A stretch of DNA of 64,000 bases from Oscarella lobularis (GCF_947507565.1 NC_089177.1:2168648-2232647), one strand, 5' to 3'; positions 20,580 to 33,100 are shown, counted from the first letter of the stretch. The notes: a model not told the origin generated them from the letters alone. Numbers and translations are program-made.

Positions 20580-21989
20580 CTAATCAAGTTTGTCACGAAA
20601 TTTTAGCAAGAGAAGCCCTCCCAAAATGCCAGCTGCGGCAGAAAACAAAATTCCTACTCTAAAAGGAGACACTCGTCGTGGGACTGGAACCTTTTTCTTT
20701 TGAGTTGCAGTCTCGCTTCGCCCACAAGCCTTTTCCACTTCGTTCACGGAGACTTTTAATTCGTCAACGACGGTGCGTACCCCATCCACCGCTTTCAGAA
20801 AATCTTCTGTGAATGGTTTCTTTGCCGGAAGCTGTCTGATCACGTAGCAAATGCTGCTATTCAGATATCCGGCGTGTTTGGCCACGTTTTCCAGGATGAG
20901 CTGCGCTTCGTTTAGCCCAATTGTCGCCGTAAGCTGCTCGTCGAGATTCGAGGCATCCCATTCTTTAGCATGCACCTGCTTGATCCCATTGATTAATTTC
21001 TGTCTCACGCCAACTTCCGCTATTCCCATCTTTTCCAAGTCCGATTCAGCGAGTCTCAACGCCGAGGAAAAGCCAATCTGGTGCTGATGGAAGACCGAAA
21101 TGAGATGGCCGAGATCAAGACTGCAGAGAAACATTTCCAAGTCCCCATACTGGACATTGGCGCTACGTGTCACTGTGGGAGGTTTGAACGACGCCGCGGT
21201 TATTGCTTCCCGGGCTTCACCCGTCAATAACTCCATAATGCGTTCATGGCCTCCGACGTAAGCCAAATCTGCTGGCGTTTGCCCATCGAAGCATGCAATC
21301 ATAGCATTAGCCTTATGCTCAATCAGACACTGCACGACTGGAGCATGACCCTGACTCGAGGCAAATGCTAAGGGTGTCCACCCCCTGACGTCCTGCCTGT
21401 TGGGACCCGCTCCCTCTTTCAGCAAATATTCCACCACGCCCACTCTGCCTTCGCGTGACGCGTACATGAGCGCTGTCATGCGAGAGCGATCGTGGGCGTG
21501 TACGAGCGCGCCGTTCTCGACGAGATAGCGTACGCATTCCAAACTGCGTTCGGCGCTTCCGCCGCGTGCCGAGCACGCTGCCATGAGAGGCGTGTAGAGA
21601 TCCTTCTCGAAATTGGGATCGGCGCCCTTCGAGAGAAGATATTTCACTATGTCAGGCTGATTTGCGCTCGACGCGTGCACGAGAGCCGTCCAGCCAGTGT
21701 TCAAACGCACGTCGACGCTCGATGCATCATTTTCCACGAACTTCTTCACGGCGTCGAGGTTTCCTTTCGTTGCTGCAGTTCGATAGTCTTCGAGGGTTGG
21801 CGGACGGTCGGTTTCCTCGGGCTCTGGTGATTCGATCGTCATGATTTTGAGCGGTGTGAACGTGTTTCGGTTTGTGGAATCAACCTCGCCTTCGTTCTCC
21901 TCATAGGCGCCCAGATCGAAGTCATCGTAGTCATCGAAATCGTCGTAATCGTCGTAGTCGTTGTCATAATAACCTGCAGGCGCCGCCAT
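20580..21989 (-). CDS. ASZ1: GASZ/ASZ1: ankyrin-SAM piRNA-pathway scaffold
   Basis: Intronless. The start at 21989 (MAAPAGYYDN) is preferred because human ASZ1 also begins MAAS; an in-frame ATG lies at 22028. After a repetitive acidic DYDDFD stretch come four to five ankyrin repeats (about residues 70-250: NTGWTALVHASS, DLYTPLMAACSARG, RMTALMYASREG, RGWTPLAFASSQGH). A SAM domain follows (about 280-345: GDLEMFLCSLDLGHLISVF), then a helical region and a C-terminal hydrophobic anchor (ILFSAAAGILGGLLLLKF). The same order and the C-terminal tail anchor characterise GASZ. In vertebrates it sits on the mitochondrial outer membrane and organises nuage and piRNA biogenesis. The ARGGSAERSLECVRYLVENG insert aligns with the vertebrate AHGSEEQILKCVELLL segment, supporting orthology. 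Confidence 0.9.
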   Translation of the reverse strand: MAAPAGYYDNDYDDYDDFDDYDDFDLGAYEENEGEVDSTNRNTFTPLKIMTIESPEPEETDRPPTLEDYRTAATKGNLDAVKKFVENDASSVDVRLNTGWTALVHASSANQPDIVKYLLSKGADPNFEKDLYTPLMAACSARGGSAERSLECVRYLVENGALVHAHDRSRMTALMYASREGRVGVVEYLLKEGAGPNRQDVRGWTPLAFASSQGHAPVVQCLIEHKANAMIACFDGQTPADLAYVGGHERIMELLTGEAREAITAASFKPPTVTRSANVQYGDLEMFLCSLDLGHLISVFHQHQIGFSSALRLAESDLEKMGIAEVGVRQKLINGIKQVHAKEWDASNLDEQLTATIGLNEAQLILENVAKHAGYLNSSICYVIRQLPAKKPFTEDFLKAVDGVRTVVDELKVSVNEVEKACGRSETATQKKKVPVPRRVSPFRVGILFSAAAGILGGLLLLKFRDKLD

Positions 21990-22284
21990 AACAAGCCTCG
22001 TGCAAATTGCGCGCGTTACTTTTGGCACGTGGACTGTCCACTAGCGTTTTGAAGGACCCTTTGGAGGTTTCATAGCCACGGAACCTCTGAATGCAGCAGT
22101 GCACATTTTGGACGAGTAGTCCGTTATCCCAAGCCTGAGGATTTCGCCGTCTTCTTGATCTTCTCGTCGTTAACGTGCGTTACGTCTACTCGTGTCTTGG
22201 CGCCTTCTTTCGATCCGGCTCCATTCCAGTGTTTTGGATAGCTGTTTGGTGAAAATTCGAGTCAATCGAAGTACAGTTACAGTA
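21990..22284. promoter_or_regulatory. Divergent promoter region, GASZ / RECQL4
   Basis: About 295 bases separate divergent start codons. The region must hold both promoters; no TATA box was recognised. Confidence 0.5.
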
Positions 22285-25200
22285 ATGACGTCTATCCAAA
22301 CTCCCGCCGAAGAACTAGAAGACGTTAGACGCGAGCTGAAAGCTTGGGAGAACACTTTCAAGCACCACAACGGTCGAAAACCGACCAGCGTGCGTTTATA
22401 AGGCAGAAAACGTAGCTTATGTCTAATTGTTTCTCATCAGGACGACGTACACGTCGGCTCGGAGGAAATTCGTGGTGAGGTCACATGATCATTTCTTCGA
22501 TAGTGCTCAATTTTTTGCCAATAGAATTATATGTGAAGTACAAGCGCTTGAAGAGGGAAATTCAGGACAAAAAGGCGCAATCAAGTGAAAATGTAGGTTT
22601 GGCTAGAAAAAAATATTCTTCTGTGTTCTATACGTCAACTTACGTCAGGTTGGCGATAGAGATTACACTGTCTTTGGACAAGCGTTTAATAATAAAAAAC
22701 TAGTTGACCATAAAAGGGAAGAAGAGTTGATTCACAAGAGAAATATGAAGGAAGCTCGCGAGTCATTGATGCACAAAAGAATTCGGCGCTGGACACGAGA
22801 TGGTGGCCACGCTACGGTTAGTCTGTCTGATGGTGGGAAGAAAGGAGGACTGAAGTTGAAAAATGATGATCTGATGGGGGGAATTCCCAGAGCAGAAAGT
22901 AATGATGAGACGAATGCACCAACAAAGACAGATTTTCCCATTATCTGTGCTGGTTCTGCTCTGTGGTCTGGATTCGGCTCAGCTGCCTTGAAGCGGAAAA
23001 GAAGATTCAATTTGGAAGCGGATTGGCTTGACGAGTGCCAGCCGGAGGGTGCCAGGGCTACAAGACTGAGGGCTGACAGCGCCGAGTGTCTTGGATATGA
23101 TGATTGGGAGGAAGAGAAAGGGCAGTCTGTGGATGCGCGACGTGATGATGTAATCCGCATTGAGGCCAGCAATGATGAGGCAGCAATGACTTCTTCTCCT
23201 CTTCGATGTCACGATGACGAGTATAGGCGTCATGTGACTGAGTCAACTGCAGCGAGTTCTTTGAATCTGATTCGCACCGAGTCTGATTGCAAGGGCAGCA
23301 ACGATACGAATCATGACACTAAGGAAGAGAGAGAGCAGCTTGTGGATCCTCGAGATAATGACGTGATTGCCGTTGAGACCAGCAGAGATGAGGTGGAGCG
23401 TAGCACTTCAGCAACAGCGCAGGCCTCTGAATTCCGCCATGATGATAGTAAGGATAAGGACGGGTGCCGTGCAACTGGGGACCACTTGGAATGCGGCGAG
23501 AACGAGACTGAAGCTGTTTATCAAGACGTATCTGCATCAGATTCAAATCTGAGTCCTATCGAGTCTGCCTTAGCCAAGTTTTATGCTGATGATGGTGATA
23601 ACGGTGCGAATGCGTCACCGGTGGACTCCTCTTTATCACTGTGGAATAACTTGGCTCCTGGTGCGAAACGTAGACACGTGTCTGAGTCGGAGAATGCTTC
23701 AGCAGCGAAGAGCGGAGGCAATTCCGCCAAATCACGCAAGAAGTCAAAGAGGGAAACAGCAGCAGCGCCGTCAAAGCCCAAACCTCAGATGGGGTACGTA
23801 CTACTTCAAAATTTTAGCATCTTCGCGTCCGCGTTGGGTCCTTTTGTAGCTCGCGCTTAAGTTAGAACCTTTCCTTCACTCGGATGACTAGCACTTAGCA
23901 TATGGCTAGTGAACGCACATTTACTATGCATGATAGATCAGTGCCTAAATATTTTGAGCGATACGGTACTAGCTATTTCTTTTCTTAGGTCGTCTCGTGG
24001 CCTTGTGAGCGAGAATTTTGTCCGTATTGACATGAATCGACGCCGGTTTTATCGCCCAAAAGGCGGCATTGGCTCAGCGGCGAAACGATTTAGTCGTTGG
24101 GCATGGAAACGGAAATTCAAAGCGAAATTTGGCAAAACGAAAACCTCTTGCTTTCAGTGCGGCCAAGACGGTCATTGGGCTTCGAAGTGTCCACAGAGGA
24201 TTGAGCAGAGAGTCGAAGGAGAAAGCGACGCCGAGTGGGATGGAACGGAGATAATGGATCTTCCGACGTCTCCTTTGCGGCCACCGGATTACGACTTGTC
24301 TCCTTCTACTGAAAGCGTAGAACCAGTGTATTCGGAAACGTGCCACGGTAAGATCTTAGTAGAAATTAGCACTTTAAGGCATCTAGAAAAGACCTGGACC
24401 CATTCTACAGTATTGTTCAAAATTTTAGGCCATTCCCACTTCCTCTTACTCACCCTGGTTAGAAAATTTGACGAGCACCAGTAATAAGATTAAGCTAATC
24501 CCTCACGGTGTTCTGCCCACGTGGGTCTGCATGGGTCGGGCCCGACCCTCACTCTCCTATCGCCGACCCATACTACTAAAACCCAGACTTAGTAAGAAAA
24601 TTCAGTTTCCCAACAGTTTTATTTACTGCAGGAGAGCCGGGCCGTCGCTTGGAATAATTACTGCAGGAGAGTCGGCCCCTCGCTTGCATTAGTTACTGCG
24701 AAGGCTTAAAATTGGCGAGCAAAGCCTTTTCTATTGATTGTTAAACTAAAGCTAGGTCCCCACGCCTCCATAACATTTTCTTGGTGTATTGCTTCCAACA
24801 TAGTTATAATGATATATGCATGTGTCTATATATGCTTCCAGACCCTCTTACAACACTTAAAATTCTCGACATAACCCTAGTGAGATCCCGGGAATCACCA
24901 ATTCACTAAGTATATTTTCTATAATTCGTAAACCTTTTGAACGGTAGTTCATGCCTATACATGTACTGTACGTCTTTCTCACTCTACACGAACGTAACCA
25001 ATGAATGGAGTTAACTTTCGATTGTTATAGACACTCCTCAGGAAGTATTTGACACGTTGCAGAAGTTGGGTTTTTCTTCGTTTCGTTCAGGACAGGAGAA
25101 AGCCGTAATGAGAACGCTCCAAGGTCAGTTTGGATGCACTATACGTAAACTGCTTCTACAACTATTGATTCTTCCAGGTTTGTCTACTATAGTTGTCATG

Positions 25201-27366
25201 CCAACTGGTTCAGGCAAATCCTTATGCTATCAGCTACCCGCCTGTCTGTACGCCAAGCACAGAAATAGCGTCACGTTGGTCATATCGCCTCTCGTTTCGC
25301 TAATGGAAGATCAGGCAAGACAGATATAGACATTGAATCAATGCGCAATATTTCCTCACTAGATTCAGTGTTTGCCGTTTGGTCTACGCGGTGCTTGTAT
25401 TCACAGCGGCCTGCAGCCTAAACAGAAGCAGAAGACTTTGTCCGACGTTGCGGACGGCCGTATATCGATTCTCTTATTGTCACCGGAAAGCCTAATCAGC
25501 GGAAAAGATTCTCTCAAGCTTCCTCCGATCTCCTTTGCGTGCATCGACGAAGTCCACTGCATCTCCGAATGGTCGCACAATTTTCGACCTTGCTACCTTC
25601 AATTATGCCAGGTTAGAATCACATAAAAACGCTACGCTAGATATTCTAATTTTCTTTTTTCTAGGTGTTGAGGGAAACTTACGGCGTTTCGTGCATTCTC
25701 GGTTTGACAGCAACTGCCACGTCATCGACGTTAGATTCCGTGTCAAAGCATCTCAATCTCCCGAAAAATTCTGACGCAATTATACGGGGTCCACCGTTGC
25801 CAACGAATCTTTGTCTGTCAGTTTCGTGCGACAGAAATCGCGATCGCGCGCTCATCGATTTGCTGCAGGGGAAGCGGTTCGATTCCTTCGATTCAATCAT
25901 TATCTACTGCACTCGGCAACAGGAGACCGAACGATTGGCCCAATATATTCGAACGTCACATCAGGATCGCAGTGCGAGGGGCTCTCGATCGACATCAGTA
26001 GCGGAAGCGTATCATGCCGGCTTGACGGCAGCGGAACGTCGTCGTGTTCAGAAGCGTTTTACGTCCGGTAACGTACGAATTGTCGTCGCGACGGTGGCGT
26101 TCGGTATGGGCATCAACAAGGCAAACGTCGGCGGAATCGTTCACTATAACATGCCGAAGACGTTGGAGAACTACGTGCAGGAAATAGGTCGAGCCGGTCG
26201 CGACGGCAGCGTCGCTCACTGCCACGTTTTCCTCGACGAAGATGTAAGAATGATTGTTGGGGGGGAAACAACGTGCCCATACATAGAGATTCTCTATTAT
26301 TTAGGGTTCTGATATAGGCGAGCTGAAGCGACACTGCTTTGCTCACGACGTAGATCGATACACGGTTAAGCGCTTCGTGAATCGGGTCTTTCCGCACTGT
26401 CGATGCTCCGAACTGACGGGCGGGAGCGAGGGAGGGCCGACGGCGTGCGGCCCGGGACACGAGGTGGCAATTGACATTGAGAAAAATGTCTTCGATTTGG
26501 ATTTGAAAGAAGAGGCGCTTGCCACGCTTCTCTGCTATTTGGAGCTGCGCGGCGACGGCTCGCTTCGTCAGCTGGCTCCGAGCTATTCGCGATGCACGAT
26601 CAAGTGCTACGGCGGTGCGAAGCAGATGAGGGCGTTGGCGAGCAAGTGCTTGGCTGTGAACGCCGCTCTGGCTTTGTGCAGGGAACAGTGTCAAAGCGTC
26701 GAGAAGACGAGCATCATTCAGTTCGATTTGATTGAGTTGTGCAATCGAATGGGCTGGGAGTCGCGATTGGTTCGACGAGAGCTGAACGGCTTGGAGTGGG
26801 ACACTAGCGGTAAAGTGCCGCAGAAAACCGGCGTCATGGTCGAATTTGGCAACCTCGCTTTGCGCGCTCGTTGCTCGGGGAGTCTGAACGGAGACGAGCG
26901 AGATGAAATATGCGATTACCTCTTTGAACGAGTCAAGAATCAAGTTACTATGGGATTGAATAAGCTGAGAGCGGCTCACTCCTTCCTGCTAGCTGTAGCT
27001 CACGAGAGCGTCAGGGATTGTGTGGACGACGTCAAATCGGATCTGAGCGATGCGCTGAGAAGGAGCATAGAGCTGTATTTCAGCGACGACGTTGCTGCTC
27101 TCGAGAAGAGTGACTCGTCGTCGTCGTCGCAATGTACGAAAGAGGACGAGGTCGGCATTCGTCGCGACGTGCGGGGTCTCGTGTCGCTTCACGAGGATCA
27201 GACGTTTAGCGGACACGCGGTGGCGAGAATTTTTCAAGGCATCGCGAGTCCTCGTTACGCCGCCGAAGTGTGGGGCAAGAATCGGCGGTTTTGGAGGCGA
27301 CACATTGCCGTCGATTTTAACGTGTTGCGAAAAATAGCAACGGAAGAAATCGTGAAAATGCGATAA
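22285..27366 (+). CDS. RECQL4: RECQL4 helicase with Sld2-like N-terminus and zinc knuckle
   Basis: The start [20 protein letters not shown] matches the Sld2/RECQL4 N-terminal helix ([20 protein letters not shown], then KPTS and DDV), which functions in replication initiation. A long poorly conserved acidic region (22727-23800) precedes RRFYRPKGG and a CCHC zinc knuckle, [15 protein letters not shown] (24149-24193). After a 680-base intron the helicase core starts [20 protein letters not shown]. It has motif [68 protein letters not shown] and EIGRAGRDG. The C-terminal RECQL4-specific region follows to 27366. There is no RQC/HRDC pair, as expected for RECQL4. The stop codon is 8 bases from the URI1 stop on the other strand. 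Confidence 0.95.
24346..25029 (+). other. Large RECQL4 intron with 35-bp dimer
   Basis: This intron lies between [12 protein letters not shown] and [10 protein letters not shown]. At about 680 bases it is several times longer than most introns here. It contains an imperfect two-copy 35-base repeat (24623-24657, 24658-24692; core ACTGCAGGAGAG). The remainder is AT-rich, without recognisable coding sequence. Confidence 0.7.
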
Positions 27367-27374
27367 CACATCAT

Positions 27375-28732
27375 TCAATTTGATGACGCATCGTTCCCCT
27401 TTCTTGATGCTTTGAACTTTGATATACGTTTCTGCTGTTGTTGTTTATAGGAAGGTGTCTGCAGAGGAAATTTATATATGTTACGTCTGTGAGATTCCCA
27501 CGTAGAAGCCCTTACTGGATGCTGCTGCATCGATGAACTCTTCTCCACTATGACTCCCGAGAATGCTTGACTCTTCGTCGCCGTTTTCTCTTTCGCCTTC
27601 GCTGGCTCTGACTTCGTATCAGGTGCAAAGTGAACGGACTTCTTCGTTCGACTACTCTCTGATTTCTTCTTCTCTTTTTCTTCAGTCTCTTTCTTAGATG
27701 CAGGCTGAAGGACTTTTCGGTACATGTCAAGAAAACGTCCAGGTGACACTTGACTGAGATCAGCTGCATCGTCGCCGTCTCTAGCTTCTGCAGACTCTGC
27801 AGCCTACAAAGAAAATTTGCTACACTACAGTAAGAGCGCTATCTCTTTATTAACCTCGCTGGGTTCACTGTGATGAACTATTATTCGTGCAGCAGATACG
27901 TCTTCTTCTGAATCATCGTCCTCGTCCTCGTCCTCGTCCTCATCATCATCATCATCATCACTGGTACTCCCTGAGTCTGAGAGCACTTCAACCTGTTTCT
28001 CTATTCTAGCTAAGAGTTCCTGATTTTCTTTTTCTCGTCGCCTCCTTCTTTCTACGAGAGTCTCGCCATTTTCCGTATCATACGGTTCGCGAATTTCGAC
28101 GAAGTCCTCCTTTTCGTTTAGCAGGTGCAACGTCATTTGCCGCTGCGCCTCAATGTCTGCTACCTCTTTTTCAAACTCCGCTAATCGCTCAGAGACATCT
28201 AAAAGGTAAGGTACCTGTATCACCGAACATACGAATAGCAGACTCTATTCTACATTTAATTCGTCTTGCTGCTATTCCCCCGGCATCCTTCGCCGAACGC
28301 TCTGCAAACCAGCTATCGCCAAGACTGACAAGTATTTCGTTTGTGTGCACGAGACGACCAGGCATGAAAGCGACACCACAAAAAGGAATCTGCAGCATTG
28401 TCACAGGTAATTGAATCGATCAAAAATTTTTTGATTGATGGCTGCCTGACCATCACATCGTAGCTCAGCTTTTCTGGAAGTGTCGTCAGACGACCGAGAA
28501 GAGCTTCGTAGTCTGTTTTCATTCTTTTCCTGTGAAGTATTTAAAGTAAGCTTTGAGATCTGTTATTATTGGTGTACCAATTCTCTAGATTCGTTCTGCA
28601 TTCTTCTATAGCCTGTGGATATTGTGAACTGTTTGACAATTTTATCTGATAAAGACAAACCAATTCCTGCTGTTGCAGAAGTCTCTGGACGTCTTGTAAA
28701 GATTCAGCGCTTCCTTTTCCATCTGCCATCAA
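27375..28732 (-). CDS. URI1: URI1, unconventional prefoldin RPB5 interactor
   Basis: The start at 28732 gives MMADGKGSAESLQDVQRLLQ. The prefoldin alpha-type domain follows over several short exons: TDYEALLGRLTTLPEKLSYD, then PFCGVAFMPGRLVHTNEILV and SLGDSWFAERSAKDAGGI. These match the human URI1 stretch RLSTLPDKLSY, FGPFAFMPGKLVHTNE and LGDNWFAKCSAK. A coiled-coil/basic region comes next, then a tract of Asp/Glu (about 27905-27960), SVHFAPDTKSEPA, AFSGVIVEK and the closing KRISKFKASRKG, each with a URI1 counterpart. URI1 is a subunit of the R2TP/prefoldin-like complex that helps assemble RNA polymerases. The gene shares a 56-bp promoter gap with MRPL3. Confidence 0.93.
27905..27965 (-). repeat. 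Asp/Glu-coding trinucleotide tract in URI1
   Basis: On the + strand CTC/CGT-type hexamers pass into an ATC/ATG run. On the coding strand they encode a D/E run of about 20 acidic residues. A similar poly-acidic run is present in human URI1, so it is a family trait and not a random expansion. Confidence 0.8.
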
Positions 28733-28788
28733 TTGCCCATCGAATTGTTATCCGGGCTAGAGACGAGCAAACAAATCCCGGCTTAGAA
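28733..28788. promoter_or_regulatory. Divergent promoter, URI1 / MRPL3
   Basis: 56 bases lie between the two start codons. No TATA box was seen. Transcription start sites may lie very close to, or within, the opposing gene. Confidence 0.6.
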
Positions 28789-30019
28789 ATGGCATTTTCT
28801 CGTTTTCTGGGCACTCGTCGAAGCTGCTCTTGCCTAAACGGCTCCTTAGCATCTTTGAGGGCATTCTGCATTCAAGGAAAAAGCTACGGCTCATCTGCTC
28901 CCGCCGTTGAGGAGAAAATTGCATGGACACCTCGATCGCGGCGAACTGGAGCCATAGGAGTCAAACTGGGCATGACGAAAATGTGGACAAAGAAAGGAGA
29001 CAGCTTTCCTGTGACACTCATAAGGGTTGGCAGCACTCCCATAGAAATAAATTAAATCCATAGTATCATGGTACTTAGATTCAAGACTGCCAGGTCGTGC
29101 AAACAAAGACGCAGGAAAAAGACGGTTTTTCGGCTCTTCAACTGGGAGCCGTAGATCAACCAAAACTAAAAAATGTACGTAGAGGAATATTTCAGTTGAA
29201 ACCTAATTGAAATTCTTTTTAGGTAACTAAACCTTTACGAAAGCACTTTGAGAAGGCCGGGGTGAATCCCAAGAAAAAAATATGGGAATTTCCTGTTACT
29301 GAAGATGCCTTACTACCTCCTGGTGGGGAAAACGTTTGAAATATAAAAGAGTATCGTTTTACTATGATTTTTAGGCACAACCATCTTAGCTAGGCACTTC
29401 CTTCCCGGTCAATACGTCGACGTGACGGGAATAACGTAAGTCGCTTATAATCATATAGCGTTTGCATTGAACTTTTCTGTAGAATTGGTAAGGGTTTCCA
29501 AGGCGTCATGAAGCGGCACGGAATGAAGGGGCAGCCTGCATCGCACGGCGTCACTAAGACTCATCGGAAGATGGGAGCAACGGGCGGAGGAGGGGTGAGC
29601 AAGAAAAGGGAATGATGAGGGGGGACTGTCACATCTCCTAGGATCCTGGTCGTATTTGGCCGGGAAAGCGGATGCCGGGCAGAATGGGAAACAAGAGACG
29701 CGTGACAATGAATTTGAAGGTGGAGTGGTAAGGGCGAATTGATGGCCGTGGGACGCGTAGTTCTCTTTAGGTGTGTCGTATCAATAACAAATACAACGTG
29801 CTCTACGTCAAAGGCGGCGTATCGGGTAGTGCGAATGGATACGTTCGAGTGACCGACGCCAGACGAAAACCCGTGAAAGAAGCGCCCCCTTTCCCAACGT
29901 TTCGTCCAGAAGACGTCGTCGATGCACCGATTGCAGAAGAAGAATTTGCGGAAGACGTGCAACGTCCCGACGACGACACAATCGCGTTTGAAGTTAAGCC
30001 AAAAAAATCAAAACGATAA
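28789..30019 (+). CDS. MRPL3: Mitochondrial ribosomal protein uL3m
   Basis: The start [20 protein letters not shown] is a likely mitochondrial presequence. Exons encode [20 protein letters not shown], then [74 protein letters not shown], then [32 protein letters not shown] and [19 protein letters not shown]. This is the uL3 fold with the [11 protein letters not shown] loop that reaches the peptidyl-transferase centre. The acidic/basic C-terminus ends KPKKSKR. About eight short introns are present, and one (29622-29641) appears very short. It belongs to the mitochondrial large ribosomal subunit. Confidence 0.95.
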
Positions 30020-30133
30020 TGAGGGAGGGGGATGTAGGAGAATATGAAAGAGTTACAAAACAGTCTGTCCCGATCTTTGTTTAACGCTGTGTATTGACTT
30101 GAAAGTCGATCCCTAAGGGGAAAAGACAATAGA

Positions 30134-33100
30134 TTACGAGGAGGGGAGGTAGGAAGGGGAGGGAGGGACCTTGGGTTGTAGAACGGAGACGATGTCTTTG
30201 ACTCGAACCATGACGCCGTGCTTAGGGGGGCATCGAAAGTAGCGTTTGCCCTTGACAACGCCGTCGTGGTCACCAACTAAGCGCATACGTAAAGATCATA
30301 ATTATTGGGGGGGGGGGGGGGGGGGGGGGGGGGCTAAAGGAATGTGCCTTGCCTGGTTGATCAAGCTTGATGCCGGCGTATATACGATTGTCCACGTACT
30401 CGGTATCAATCTTACCGACAAATCTAACGACACCCGAATACTCTCTCGGTTCCAAATCAAACACTAAGAATGCACACGTGAGTAAAATATTGATCGTAAC
30501 CTTAATTTCGTTACCGTTCTTTTTGAGATGGACCACTACTCGGTCGCCTATCTTGACTTGTTCGGCTGCCACGCTGTCGTCGCGCTCCTGAGGCGTGTAG
30601 CCGTAGTCGTGTCCCGTCAAACGGGTCGCTCTCGTCTCCGGACTGCTATAGTCGATTGAAGCCATGGTTTTGAGAAAACGATGCTCGTTTGGAACGGCGG
30701 CATCGTTCACTGCACGAATTCGCTTGACGTCGTCGGTCGTCGGATGACGAAAAGGTTCTGTTTGGGCTTTGGGCTTGTGCACGGGTGGCAATCGGGGCAC
30801 TGATTGAATTTTGTTAGACGCCCTAGCGGGACGTGATTGTTGAGGAGTCGAGAATTCGTCGTTGTAGCGAATGGTACGTCGAGTTTGGGAGGGGAAAGCG
30901 AATCCCGGGTTATTGAACGTTGCCGTCGCGTTTCCTTCGGGAATCAGTAGTGACGGACAGCTGGATGACCTAGAGAGGGGGAGGGAAATCATATCACGAC
31001 GTTATATCGCGAGACAAGCGCAGTGTTATGCCTCGTGATTGATTCTCGTTGGGCGAAGGATTTCTGTACGGGAAAACCGAGATCCAATTCTCCTCGTTGC
31101 CTCGATTGCATTTGGTTTGACATGAAGATGAGTTGTTGTTGATGGAGACGCGCTGTTCGTTCTAGTATGTCCGCGAGGATGTGAGCGCGACGGTTGTCCT
31201 TCTCTTCCATATCTGTTATGCGTCCTTGAGTCTGTCTCAATTCTCTGAAGAGATAGGATATAAATCCGAAACGCGTTTTTTGGGTGCTTTTGTACCTTGT
31301 GCGCTCTTGTACGAGAGCAGATTTCCCCGCTAGAAATTGCTTAATTGTGCGAACTTCGCATCGCGATTGATGCAGCTTTTCGCGCAATTCGGCCATACTT
31401 CCGAGCTCTTTTTCTAGCTCCTAAAGACAGGCGATTCGAACAATAGGCTTTGCTCCGAGACCGAATTTTCGTACCGCATTTCGGTCTCGAACGTTTTTCA
31501 TCGTTCTTCGCGTTTGAGACAGAGCGGACGCTTTTTCTTCTGTTTGCTTTTGCAGGTGTAGAAGATGCTCTTGAGTCCTTGCCAGTTCGCCTTCTAGAAC
31601 AGGTATGTGCTGAACTTCCTACAAGAGATCATAGGTACGTGTGGCGAAGCAGTTTGATATATCGTTAGTACTTTCTGCAGTTTTCTGACTTTAGCTTTTT
31701 CGTCATTGAGCTCTTTAGTCAAGTCTGCTAGGGACGAATTTTTAGTTCCTATGGAGTCGTTTGCGATCTAAGCCGGAGAGAAGCGTCGTTGCGTTTCAGA
31801 TACAGTATAAGAGTAAGTTCTCACTTGCAATCTCGTTGTGAGATCGTCAATTTGATCTCGTAAATTTACAATAATGTTTTCCTTTTCCGAGAGCGATGAC
31901 TCCCTGGCTTCAACAGTGCTCCTGTTTGAGGAAATGTAACCAAATCGCGCTGCAGTCGTTCTCAAATGATTACTCTGTGGTGCGAAGTTTCTCTGAAGTT
32001 TCTTGCAAACGCTGCTCGACTTCTCCCATCTTGGCCACTGTAAACGTAGCCAACTTAATTTAGTATGGTGAGGTACGTGTTAAATTACTTTGAATTTCCA
32101 AATTTCGAACTTTTGTAACAGCTTCAGCTAAGTCGGCTGTTTTCTTCTCTACCTCAGCTCGATTTCGTTGCAGCTGAAAACAGAGTTCGTAGCAAATGGA
32201 CAGCTTATTATTGTAAGTACGGTCTACCTCTGCTCTGGTGCCGTCAAGTATGTCTCCTGTCTCTTCTAGCTGCTGCGTAGCAATATCTCGGTATTCTTCG
32301 AGAGCGACGACATCGTTTTCCAGTTCCTAAAGGGAAAATCAACAATAAGCTAATACAAGGTATGTTTCTCTACCTGTCTTCTAAGCTGTTCCTCCTGTAG
32401 CTCGTATTTTGTAGCCTCCAGTTCGGTGACAGTCTGACGGAGAAAGGTGAGGTCGTCCTCTCTCTGTTGCTGTAGCTGCTGTTGAAGCATGACGAGCTCC
32501 TGCGGAGGCTGCTGTCGTGTCTCGCCTGTGCGCTTGTTGAACCAGAAGAGCCCGAATCGGCTACTCTGCAGCTGTATCCATTCGCTCTAAAGAACGTCTC
32601 GTCTCGTGCAAAAATAGGTAATGCATGCGTGCAGCTGATTATACGCACGGCTGATGGATCCTTCGTTTGATAGCTCAACATAATCAGCTGCTTTGCCATG
32701 GGCACAAATTCTTCGTACGTGACTTGTCCCTCTGCATAGCTAATTTAAGAGTTGTTTTATAGTAAATGCCAAGAAAAATAGTCGAAGGACCAACCCTTGC
32801 GTCTGCTGGACAATGGTGTTTAAATCTTTATCGGTCAGAGCCAAACCCAGCGATTCTGACTGAAGTAGCTGAACGAATTGCTCTTGACTCAAATATCCTT
32901 TCTTCCTGGTATCAGCGGCGACAAACACTTCGTAGATCATGTCTTCGAAGAGATCAACCTCTTCGTCATTGTATCCTCGAGGCGCCGAATAGCTACAGGT
33001 ATTCATTTATTGACGCACAGGTATGTTAGCATTTGCTTGCTTCCACCTTGTGTCTCCTGTTCTTTTGTTGAACCAGAGGGAAAGACCATCCGATGCAGCA

